64,000 bases of DNA, taken from the NCBI GenBank assembly GCA_003707065.3, contig PPXM03000004.1, forward strand, positions 496,001-560,000. Reading direction: 5' to 3'. Of the stretch, positions 1 to 10,759 are shown piece by piece. A program made the translations under genes and the position numbers. The notes under the pieces were generated by a model. The model was not told the origin of the DNA. It made no database searches and worked only from the letters and a program-made list of their open reading frames with translations. Position 1 is the stretch's first letter; each line of letters starts with the position of its first letter. This stretch comes from Trigonopsis variabilis. Lineage: Eukaryota; Ascomycota; Trigonopsidomycetes; Trigonopsidales; Trigonopsidaceae.

Positions 1-540
<540 letters not shown>

Positions 541-655
541 GCCTACATATTCCAAGACCTTCTCACTATTAGTACCCTTGAACCATAACTTGTAAAACTA
601 TATTTCGAGGCTATTGCCGAGCGGCCGATTATCTTAGACTACGGAATCTTCCAGT

Positions 656-1777
656 TTAATCTTGAGGTTCCAATAATGCTATAGCATCCTTGAGCTCCTT
701 GAGTGCAGTAGAGACATCTTCATAATTTAGCGCTGAAATAGCCCATTTAGCGTGCTTTTGAGCATTTTTGAAACGTTCGCCATCTCGAGTGACCTTGTCA
801 AAATTATAATCACCCTGAGCAGCCTGTCCAGAGTTGTAAAGATTCTGATGGCTAGGGACATTCGCCGCTGCCAGACTATCTTGCTTGCGATGTAGAGGAG
901 CTGACGGAGTTGATGGAGCAGATGGAGCTGACTGAGCTGAGGGTACTGAACGTAGATTGGAACGTTGTTCAAGCTGGGATGAAGGAGGAAGTTCTGGGGC
1001 TGAAGGGAGGTCAAACTCGTTTCCTGCATTGGGAGTAGATGGCAGTTCCAGAGACGTTCTCGAACTGGGGACAGACAATTCTGGAGCTGGTGGTGTCTCT
1101 ATCTTTCTATCTTCTCCAGCATCCTCATCATTTTGAGCCCCAGGTTCTTCTTCAGGCTTGGATAGGCTTTCATCTGAACTGTTATTAGTCGACAGCGAAT
1201 GCTCGTAATCGTTCGGATCCAATCCAGCCCTGATAGCTTTCAGAATTCGTGCGGCGTGGAATTTGCAGTATTTTATCCTCTCTATCAAATCTTCATGCTC
1301 AGCTTCAATTTCCAATGCCTTAACTTCATCGAGTTCTTCTTCGTTCTTGTTCCAGAAGAATTTCAGCACTTCCAGAAAGGTGGCGGCTGCAAGAAACGAA
1401 GAGCTGGTCTGTTTACTTGCTCGATGATTAACAAGGTCATTATCAGCCACTGTCATTATTCTTTCCGCGAATACTAGAATATGCTTTGAGGCAGCATCGT
1501 GATCATGAAGAAGTGCAGCTAGACGCTCATCCTTCTCCATAGCAGCTTCACTATTTTCGGCATCTGATAATAGGTCTCCGGCAAAAGTAGAGTTCTCTTC
1601 ATTTTTCAGATGGTCTTTCCTCTCGAGAATCCTGTCAATAGCGTACAATTTACCTATATATTAGCCTGAAGAAGCTCCATTCTCACAGTAATAAGCTACT
1701 ATAGGATCTATTTTTTGGATCTCCCGAGCTCTCGCAATAAATGGCTGAATATAAGACAAACCCTTTGGCACGGACAT
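656..1777 (-). CDS. VTA1: ESCRT-associated Vta1/LIP5 (Vps4 regulator)
   Basis: Two exons: 1777-1687, then 1653-656, separated by a 33-nt intron with a GCTAAT branch-like site; 362 aa. The joined N-terminus reads MSVPKGLSYIQPFIARAREI, then a conserved IVAYYCKLYAID-type helix, as in the Vta1/LIP5 MIT-like region (about residues 5-150, with KFHAARILKAIRAGLDPND). A low-complexity Pro/Ser/Glu linker follows (about 170-290). The C-terminal VSL-like dimerisation region (about 310-360) has KNAQKHAKWAISALNYEDV. Vta1 binds and stimulates the Vps4 AAA-ATPase at endosomes during multivesicular body sorting. The start is set by the family N-terminus, recovered only after splicing. It converges with TVP23, another membrane-traffic gene. 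Confidence 0.95.
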
Positions 1778-4658
1778 TGATAGAGCGGACTAGGCAAAAC
1801 GCACGTGACAAATGGGAGTTTAGAGGCAAGTTCGCACGTCACAGCGCACACTGTAATCTCTTGCTTATCTCGCCGCTACAAAACATAGCCTAATTTCTTA
1901 GAATCCGTCAACTTTACCTATGACCTCTCTCGCTTTGTGTTTTAGACTATGTAGCAGCATTCAGGGATAATAACCGTTCCTGCGGCCAATTGAATATTCT
2001 GACTTTTCTTATGACGATTACAATATACTTTTCTCATCAGGGCCTAAACACTAAGTTAAGCCGTTGAATTTCTTTTCTCAATCCAGGTTCTTATGAATCG
2101 CTGATTACTATTCTTCGACATATTTCTTCCCACTCTTTGGTCGATGCCCAGTTGATAAGCCCTTTTGACGTAAGCCTTGATATTCCCGCTACTGGCCTTC
2201 ATAAAGTGTAAATATTTGCCTTTATATTTGTTGAATTGACACTCTCTGGACCTTTGTTACTGAGTATGACCGGCCTCTTATCGTGAAGGGTACGAAGATC
2301 TTTCATTAATTCGGCTTGGCTTCAAAAGGTTGCTATATCACGGGCACAGCTGAACCTAATTAGCTGGAATTTAAGGAGCTATTCTTCGGATTTGGGCACC
2401 AGTATTTTCAAATGTATTAAGGGCGCCATTTTTCCAACAGGAAGGAAGATTATTCTAGCGTGGAGATATAAGTTTTCTTGTGATGCTTTCTTCTTTGTTA
2501 TTATAGTAGCATCTATGCGAACGGTATTATTTCTACGGAACCTTTGAGGTTTTTCTCATTAACTTGTGAGCTCAGAACAGTTGGTCAACGATGGAACACA
2601 ACCTTCCAATTCTACGATCTTAATAGCACTCGCTGAGGAGGTGTTTTGGCCATAATTTATCTTACTGAGAGAGTTACTCATTCTAAGCCAGACTCGTCCA
2701 CGTGGAGCATTTCTCAGTCCTCATTTATGACACCTGCCAGAGTACTAGATTGTTTCCCGAATAAATCACGCGATAACATACTTAATCCATGAGTCAGCAT
2801 TGTGAACTGATTGTCCCGTGCGAAAAAGGTAGTCCTTCATCTCTCGTGTCAACTTCAATGACCCTATCAAGTCTTTTCTTTGCTTGAAAGCAGCAAATGC
2901 GTATAAACTTAGTTTTATCATGTGCACACTTCAGATCTTCAGGAGCGACCTAATAGAATATTAAATAAAGGAATAAATGCGAGGTGCGACCATAATGCGT
3001 ACTGTGTTCTACATACCACACTCTAATGAACAAGTACGCTTTCATTAGCATTTAGTATTAAATATTTAAATGTATATCAATTGAATATATAGAGTATGCA
3101 CTTGGCACGTTGCAAGATGAACTAATAGAGTGTTCTCATGAACTAAAGTCGTTCGTCATCTAAACAAAACAAATCAAGCAGGTCCAGGAGCAAATTATAG
3201 AAGCACTAATATTCTCCATTTCGAGAGAAAGTTTCAATTGATTATCTAGCCGCCCATCAGCAAAGAAACACTTTGCAGGTTCAGGCGCCGCGCTGAATAT
3301 CCAGAGTAGTCAAGCTCACTCATGAGCTAATGTCACAAATTACAGAAGAGGAAGCCACTATCGATGTCAGGTCAGAACTAACCGGTTGCTTTGGGTTAGC
3401 ACCACGTAAATCTATGTGGTCTGGACATGAGATCGCCCGGCGGAAGCAATATTCAATTATAAAGGTACAGCGAAAAACCTCTCTTCAAACGGGAAAAGAC
3501 AGAGTGTCAAGAATTATGATGTTAGAGATGCACCTAAAAGTCATCTCACACCCCAGGGATGTTTGGGGAGTTATAATCTTTGTTTTTCGCTTTCACAGAG
3601 GAAAAAGTTGAGACTTGTTGGTCATTTTCAATATCTGGGAAAAGCATGTGTCTCCTCGTGAACATATTTTTCTCCGATGAAAGGGAGGTAGCTTTTATGG
3701 TAACAAGCTAATCGCCACCTGGGCGACCTCGTCTTGACTACAGTTAGTTTCCTTTCCGATTCAAAGAGGGGGCGTTTATTTGAGAGAAAAGTCGCTTATA
3801 TACTGAACTTTTAAACACATTTATCAGTGTTTAAGTGAACACTGGCTCGAACGCTTTGAACATGAAAGCAAAGTACAAAATATACTCTTATCTTCCTTAT
3901 AGTGGCATATTGGATTAATAGTGATTAAGTCCGGATTCCAAGAAAGAGAGAGAGGTAGAAGAATATAGGTAGACTTATTTGAAGACTAGAAGTTTCTGTT
4001 CACGGTAAAAGCTTTAGAATCGGAGACGTTCTTATACCTTGTTCAGCAAGTGTAGAAATATTTTCGCAAGAGTACTCCACGCAGCTATTAGTATCGGGAA
4101 TCATTTCTGGTAACAGCGTAGAGAAAAAAGATTCCCTATATGCCAATGGTTAGAAGACCCATTTAGAGGCTCCTATCTCCATGTCTTTTGCAAAGCATGC
4201 TGATTAATATTCAAACAGGTTGTTCTTCAGCTACGATAGTATGTTCTTTGCTGAGTTTGTGAAACTGAGTCAATAAGAACTATACCAGGCACAGCTCAAC
4301 ATGAACGGGAAATGCGGGATATAATATACATTCCCTGATTATACCTCTAGCTTCTCCGATAAGTGATCTGTAAACTACGTTAAGTCTGCAAGGCAGAATC
4401 ATGTTCTTTCACGCTGAAGGTCTTTTTATAGTCTCGCGCTCTCAGAAGATCAGCATCCCTTCTGAGACGCAAAATCGTCAGATAGAATTCTTACAATTTA
4501 CTTTTGCTATTTTGCGCTGAGGCTGTCGATCTGTAAGATTACGCACGATCTTCTCCCAGTTCCCTTGCGCTCTGCCGAGTTCTCTGCTTAGCATAAAAAC
4601 CGCTACCAGTCGAAACGTGGATACTGGATTATAAGTTACTTCTCAGAGGAAGGGGAAA
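1778..4658. other. Intergenic region between divergent VTA1 and the PDI gene
   Basis: About 2.9 kb without a recognisable gene. There is a CACGTG E-box at 1802-1807, just 25 nt upstream of the VTA1 start, and another at 2699-2704. An open frame at 3330-3611 (93 codons, plus strand) matches no family I know and has no splice-joined extension, so I do not call it. I see no tRNA, repeat array or transposon signature. The region probably holds both promoters and AT-rich spacer. Confidence 0.5.
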
Positions 4659-5562
4659 ATGAGGGCTGATTTCCTTATATTGTTTCTTGCATCGTCAGTT
4701 TTAGGATCACTTTATTCGCCAAAATCTCCAGTGCTCAAATTGACTCCCAAAAACTTCAAAAAAGAGATTCTAGACACGAATCATACAGCAATTGTGGAAT
4801 TTTATGCCGATTGGTGTAAGTCATTTAAATAGGCAAAGGTAATTTATTTTAGGTGGACATTGCAAAAACTTACAGCCTACTTATGAAAAAGTGGCAGACA
4901 AACTCAAAGGGGTTGTCAAAGTGGGAGCTGTTCAATGTGATCTGGAGCATAACAAGCCGCTATGTAATCAATATCGGGTTGAAGGCTTCCCAACTTTGAA
5001 AATCTTTCACGGTCCTTCAGAGTCGAGTTCACGGAAAGGAAAAAGTAAAAAGAAAGACAAGATCCCCAACCGATCATCCAAGACAGTCGAGGATTACAGG
5101 GGAAATCGTAAAGTTGGTGACATTGCAGCAGCGGTGACGGATAAGATTTATATGCACAAGATAACAAAAATAAAGGATATAGAAGAGCTTAATAAATGGC
5201 TACAAGATCCAAAGCGAACTAATGTCAGAGCAGTTCTGCTTTATAACAAGAGCGGAAGTATTCCTCCTATTTACAAATCTTTGGCCATTGATTACCGCGA
5301 CGTTATCGACTTTGCCATTATCAGTCGGGCCGACAAATTAGCCAAAGTGACCCTTCAGGAACGTTTCAATCTTGATAAATCACTCAAGCTACCAAAATTC
5401 TTGGTCTTCGATGAAGCCGGTCAACACATTGCTGATATCCCTTTAAAGAAAGAAGAGCTCTACAATTACCTGGCTGACTTTTCTTCTCCAATAGAAGGTC
5501 CAAGAAAGGCTAGAAAGAACAACGCGGCAAAGATCAAAAAGCCAGCCAAGGATGAATTATAA
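4659..5562 (+). CDS. ER protein disulfide isomerase with one thioredoxin domain (Mpd1/PDIA6-like)
   Basis: Exons 4659-4815 and 4853-5562 around a 37-nt intron; 288 aa. Residues 1-18 form a signal peptide (ADFLILFLASSVLGSL). The thioredoxin domain runs to about residue 140. Its active site CGHC is residues 53-56, and the intron splits the first Cys codon. The cis-Pro motif GFPTLKIF is present, a second degenerate thioredoxin-like half follows, and the protein ends KDEL for ER retention. Such enzymes form and shuffle disulfides in secretory proteins. Thioredoxin fold, leader and KDEL support the PDI call; the choice between Mpd1 and a P5-type relative is not settled. Its stop lies 21 bp from the end of convergent ATG12. 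Confidence 0.88.
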
Positions 5563-5583
5563 TTGGCGTTTCATAGCAATGAA

Positions 5584-6089
5584 TTATCCGAAAGCCTCAG
5601 ACATTGAGTAAGTAATATGCAAGTAACCATCCACCGCAAAACACTTTTGTAAGCCCATCATCTTCTTCTCTTCTTACTTCATGCAGTGATCCTACGAACT
5701 CATCTAATGATGGTGCAAAAGACGAATTGACGTAGAGATATAACGAGTCCATTGGTTCGAGTCGCAGCTGTTTTCGTAGATACTGAGCGACAGATTGAAG
5801 TCTCTGACCTTTACTGATTCTGCAAAGAGCTTGTTTCAATAACGGGGCAGATCCCAGAGGACGGAATTTTAGTAGTACTAGTGAGTCAGATCGTTAACTC
5901 TGCAAAATTTCTACCCTTTGTCTTGTCCACGGCTTCATAATGTTGGATAGCTTGCGAAGCATCGAGCGGGAGATGTTGAAGAATGGTCGTGGCTGTCTGG
6001 GTAATTTGGCTTCGACTATCCGCACTAGTTCCATCTGGGATCAGTACTGAAGCTTTCATAGCCTCTGATAGATTGTCCTTCTTGCTCAT
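5584..6089 (-). CDS. ATG12: Autophagy ubiquitin-like protein Atg12
   Basis: Three exons, 6089-5915, 5877-5678 and 5643-5584, with introns of 37 and 34 nt; 144 aa. After splicing, residues 58-144 form the Atg12 ubiquitin-like fold: VLLKFRPLGSAPLLKQ, then YLRKQL, then SFAPSLDEFVGSLHE, ending CFAVDGYLHITYSMSEAFG. The C-terminal Gly144 is the residue expected to be conjugated to Atg5 by Atg7 and Atg10; Atg12-Atg5 then promotes Atg8 lipidation. Both splice sites are needed to reach the terminal Gly, because the unspliced frame ends in unrelated sequence, which supports the model. The N-terminal 55 residues are variable, as in the family. It lies downstream of PEF1 on the same strand. Confidence 0.95.
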
Positions 6090-6493
6090 CGTTGAGGATG
6101 ATTAAGCGAAGTGTAGCGTTGGTATGGCCTCCAGGTCTATGTCTATGTTCGACAGATCATAGCCTAGTTTTAGATTCGGTTCATCAATAAAACCTCATTT
6201 ATAGGAATTAGATTTCTACAACTATTTCAGGCTTTGTTTCCGTCATTTCGACTATGACCTTCTTGGCACTGTTCGTCGAGCTATTCTACGTCTACCACAC
6301 AGAATTATAATCGTCCAGACCTCATATTGTCTCCAATATGACAGCGCTAGCAGAAGAAGTAATCACCGTCATGGATCTTACACATCGGGTCATACATCAG
6401 TTAATACATCTAAAAACAGCACAAGATATCCTTATTATTTATTAAAATATAGCAATGCCTATTATATACTAGATCCTAAGTTCCCCCATCAGA
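6090..6493. other. Spacer between ATG12 and the penta-EF-hand gene
   Basis: About 400 bp between two minus-strand genes, so it should hold the ATG12 promoter and the PEF1 3' end. I see no gene, tRNA or repeat in it. Confidence 0.5.
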
Positions 6494-7530
6494 TTACCTT
6501 AAACGAAGAACTTCAAGTAAGTATTGTTCGAACCCCAAGGTGACAAAGCCTTTAAGTTAGATCACTTAAGGAAAGGACGCATCATACCGTCTCGATCAGT
6601 ATCAAATTTCTTGAACGAATCCGTCATTCGTTTTAGCATAATACAAGCTTGCACAAATAAGTCAAAGCTCATCGCGCGTTCATCTATAATTAGAAAGGAA
6701 GCAGTCGCGCCAGCTCACTGTTGTGATCATATAGAGCGTAAGTCTCAAACATAATGAGTATGAATTGGTTTGATAATCTGTAACCAAAAGCTGGAAATTA
6801 GACAAATTAGACAAACCAGAAAGGAAGCCCACCATCTAAAGCCCGACAGTATTTGTCATAATTTACATAGCCAGTCTTGTCGCTATCGAATTGATCAAAC
6901 AGAGTTCTCCATTCTCCCAAATATCTCCATAAATTACCTTTATGTTAGAAATCGTCCGTTTAGAATCTCCTTACAAAACTCTTTGAATTCAATAGTCCCA
7001 CTTTGATCACAATCAAACATGCTGGAGTGGTCAGTTGTAGGCACCCAACACTAACTAACCGTATCATTAGCTTTACAGTCTCCGGATGAAATGGCCTGAA
7101 ATCCCCGTTCACCAAAGCATGACCTAATTCTCTGGGACCCAACGCTCCCGATCGGTTCCTATCCACTTCATGGAACAGATCTCGAAGACTAGACACTCCG
7201 CCTAGGTTCTTTCCGCCTTGTGCAGCTGCAGAGGGAATAGCTATGCGGCCACTACCTGCAGAACTGCATCTAGATGACCGTCCATTAGGACTTTTCTCTA
7301 TAAAGATCAGTTTTACCACATGTAAGCTTTTCTTTACCTGGAGGATGCACAGGCAAGTTACTCGTACTAGATCTCGGCTTCAATGGTACTGGTAGAGGTG
7401 GTACAGTAGACGTCGCAGGGGAACGAGGAGAAGGACGAGGAACCGCGTAATTCTCCGCTGGAGTCGGGAAGTGCTGATTGTCAGTCACCGTTTACCCTCT
7501 ATGTAGACTTACCGGTAAATCGTCTTTCAT
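6494..7530 (-). CDS. PEF1: Penta-EF-hand calcium protein (peflin/ALG-2/Pef1 family)
   Basis: Eight exons: 7530-7513, 7473-7338, 7297-7060, 7021-6975, 6937-6833, 6790-6719, 6683-6588 and 6549-6494; 255 aa. The seven introns are 39, 40, 38, 37, 42, 35 and 38 nt. The first ~90 residues are Pro/Ser-rich, as in peflins. Five EF-hand regions follow. EF1 has DLFHEVDRNRSGALGPREL, EF2 MFDCDQSGTIEFKEF, then NLWRYLGEWRTLFDQFD leading to EF3 DSDKTGYVNYDKY, a degenerate EF4, and EF5 DTDRDGFVTLGFEQYL. Family members are Ca2+ sensors that dimerise through EF5 and work at membranes and COPII or polarity sites. The product is visible only after all seven introns are removed. It diverges from RAD1. Confidence 0.92.
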
Positions 7531-9231
7531 ATTATGGTACACGAGTTTTCACTGTTGCTGTTCAGCCGACAGTTGTCTTGAGTCGTTTCCAATCTCCGTC
7601 CGATTAGAGTGTTCCGTTCCCGATTAGTGTAACACACACCCCAGCCGTGAGACGTTTTGGTGGTGTTACAGATAGCACTATCCTCGACTAAAGATCCTAC
7701 CCTTACATTAGTCGGGAAATCGTTTTTGCGGATCTACATATAGAAATATAAAGTTTTTACTATTATCAGGTTTGTTTCTCCAGTGCGCGCATTAAATGGT
7801 ATATTTACTCTATGCGTTGGTAAGCCCAATATCACTATAGGCGTGAATCCAGTTAAAGGCCTCTTGCATCATGCAACGCGCAACGTAGAGCTTTATATAA
7901 ATAGTAGATCCTTTATGATAGGATATTTAATGTACCTTCTTACAAAGCAATTGACTGAAGCCGTTCGAACAGGTTTGCCTTTCTTCATGTGATCACGAAA
8001 TAAGAGAATCAATGCCGGCGTCTTAAGTATGTCACATTTCTCGGCTATAATCATATCATATTAAAGAAGCATTGCACAACGATAGCGTTCTCCAATATTT
8101 TCTTGAAGGTATCGACAGATTGAAGACCCCCCCCCACTCGCAAGAATATTGAACCTTTACATTCATGACTAGCGATAAATACTTTAGCAATCCAAAGACA
8201 GGTGCAATTCGAGGAATGAACTGTTTCTTTAGGCTACATAACAAAGGATTTCCCAGTGTACATACACTGGGTACTCCTTTGTCTTCGTCGCTTTGTAGAT
8301 CGTTACGTTACGTTGCTCGGTCATCACAAGAGGTAAAATGAGTGAAAGAGCGGATCTAAATCTATATAAGGTAGATAATTGGGCTAACATAATTAACTTA
8401 AGAATCTTTGGAACAGTGGAGAACCTGCGTATCCTGGTATCCCTGTTGATCAGCAACTATCTCTATCTGCAGTCCTTCTTGCCTTTGGTTAGCTTAGTCG
8501 GATTCTGACTAGTTAGTTAACAAATAGGCTTCCTATTCTTAGGCCTCTACACTCATTCCGGTGAATTGAGCCTCAATCAATATCTTGCTAACCTCAGATA
8601 AACGGGAAGTTCCTGGAATAATCAATAGTTTGACCTTTATTATAGCTACCTCCTTCTGTTTAGGGTGAGTGAAGTATGCAGGTTGCCTAACCCTAGATTC
8701 GGAATTGTTTATTTATTTTGTGCTCTGGGTGTCTATGTATAGATTGATTACTGTTGGATGAGTTCTCATTGCAATTTCTCGGAACTTGCTGGTCAGCTGA
8801 GAGTCTGTTGTGCAATCCGCGAAGATGAAAATTGAATCTAAATAACTAGAAAAGTTGAAAACTCAAGTTTGAAACATTTTATCTATGGAACGTAAGCAGA
8901 TGTTGCTACTTCGGCCAAAGGACGCACAGCCAAACATTTTACTACCTCGAGAACTCGTAGAGAAAAGTAGATAGCTAGGCTAAGAAGTATTGTATTATGT
9001 TTTTAAGGAATTGGCTAGATTTCACTTTGCTCTGTAGCATCTGAATTGAGCAATTGACCGTTGAGTTTTGAATTCGAAGACTCCTGTGACCAAAACTATC
9101 GCGTAAATGCGGATGATCTGGGCTAAGACCTTGATCACAGTTAGTGTTTTGATCTCTAACCGTCAAGAGAAGCGAGCGCGTAGCATATCTCTGCCCCATT
9201 TCTACTCGTAGCGTCTATCATATTTGAGTGG
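7531..9231. other. Intergenic region between divergent PEF1 and RAD1
   Basis: About 1.7 kb holding both promoters. I see no confident gene; the short open frames at 7783-7992 (plus) and 8056-8456 (minus) match nothing I know. It contains a strong hairpin at 8241-8282, listed separately. Confidence 0.5.
8241..8282. repeat. 42-nt inverted repeat / hairpin
   Basis: The outer arms ACAAAGGA (8241-8248) and TCCTTTGT (8275-8282) are perfect complements. The inner arms CCCAGTGTA (8252-8260) and TACACTGGG (8263-8271) are also perfect complements around a 2-nt centre. A symmetric 3-by-3 internal loop separates the two stems. This gives 17 base pairs in 42 nt, far from any coding exon. It could be a structured RNA, a regulatory dyad or the remains of a miniature inverted-repeat element; the sequence alone does not decide. 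Confidence 0.8.
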
Positions 9232-10524
9232 ATGAGCAATCTTGACCCGGCTACTGGCTTGCTGGATCAAGAAAACGATGGATATAAGCTAAAATGTGTA
9301 CCATTGTCTCTGCCCCATGTCCATAGTCTGTTAGGAGCTATCAACCACATAGCAAGGACAGAAACTGCTCAGTTCCTGGTGAGCGCACATGGGATCAAAG
9401 TGTCAGTTCTAGATCCCTCTGGAGCCGCCCAAGGTAACTATTACATGACAGAGTAACAGATAGAATATTGACAGATAGCGCATGTCTATCTCAAGGACTC
9501 CTTGTTCACAGAGTATCTCTATCTCAAGGATGACACTTTGATCGACCGACTTGAGAGCCAAAATCCTCAAGATGACGAGCAGCAAGATAGGTATGAAAAT
9601 ATTCAATTTAATATCTTTCTAGCCCCTCTCATTAAATGCTTTGATATGTTTACTCCGGCCGCTACTCCGGTTACTAGCTCCTTTATTCGTTCGAATGGAC
9701 AAAATAGCTTGCACCCATCTTCTACCCCTAGAATGTCTCGAGATACAATTTTGGAGAAGGAATTGCTAAATGAAAGGTCTTCCAGTTCCAGTTTTCAAGC
9801 ATGTAGTATTCTCTACAAAGGTATAGGGCATCCTTTATCGTTTGAGTTCTCAGAACTCGGCACCATCACCAAATGCGAGTTCAATACTTTTGTTGATCCA
9901 TTGGATGATTTATCTCAATCTACTGAAGAGCATTCGCGACTTCAAAGTGAGCTCTTCCTCCAAAGTGAAGAGCTGGTGCTAAAAGTCATCTTGAAAGCAA
10001 AAGCTTTGGAGAACGCTTTGAAAGAACTGGCGCTTCTAAGCGGCGGAAGGTCTGACAATGATCCGTTTTTGCAGTCGGCATCCAAGCGACCTAGTAAACA
10101 GTCGTCCTTCGTCAGAATATTCGCCTCGAGCCGACCTAAGCGTCTTGTATTTTCAACTTTGAATGAGGGTGGATCCATTGAAGTTACCTTTCCTGTACAA
10201 ACTAGTGGTGTCGTCGACTCATTTACTTGTCCAGATTCTTGCTCTTTTGTCTATCCTTTTGTTTTACTTGACAGGACCCGAGAAGGCCTTAAACTAGCCT
10301 CTCTAGTTAGTTTACGTTGCGATCGCTACGGAACGCTCAGTATTCAATGCATGTGCGAAGTACAAGGTATGTACGCCGTCTAAGCATACTTACAGTCAGG
10401 CGGGGAACGAAGCTTTATAGACTTCCGGTTCAGGCCGCAACAGCAGATCGACGACGATGTGTATCCTCTTGAGGAGGACTCTGACCACGTTTCAGCTCAT
10501 AGTGGGCTGTTTATAAGGAGCTGA
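9232..10524 (+). CDS. RAD1: Rad1-family subunit of the 9-1-1 DNA damage checkpoint clamp
   Basis: Exons 9232-9433, 9479-10366 and 10400-10524; introns 45 and 33 nt; 404 aa. The spliced N-terminus has LLGAINHIARTETAQFLVSA with GIKVSVLD, followed by AHVYLKDSLFTEYLYL and IQFNIFLAPLIKCFDMFTP, the conserved first half of Rad1. The C-terminus after splicing reads GGERSFIDFRFRPQQQ, the matching end strand. The middle has Ser-rich insertions, so the protein is longer than human RAD1 (about 280 aa). Rad1 forms a PCNA-like ring with Rad9 and Hus1 that is loaded at damaged DNA and activates ATR signalling towards Chk1. CHK1 itself lies 4.3 kb away. Two candidate AGs sit 4-5 nt apart at both acceptors; only the chosen ones keep frame. 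Confidence 0.87.
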
Positions 10525-10759
10525 CTCATATATAGTGTCTTTTCAGTCCTTTTTGATAGGATTCGCACTTTCTCTCAGATTCAAATTTCCTCGATCTTCT
10601 ACGGATCTACCTAACAGAAGGACTATATGAAATCTAAAATGACTGTGTACTATAAAGCATGAAACCCCTGACAACCGATAGTACCTGAAAAGCAATCTCC
10701 AAAATGACATAACCATCTCACAGGCCCGAGAACTTGATAAGAGCGCGATTGTTAATATA

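Noticed and set aside
3330-3611. 93-codon plus-strand frame in the VTA1-PDI spacer
   Set aside because: No recognisable family, no codon or motif pattern and no spliced extension; length is within chance for this spacer.
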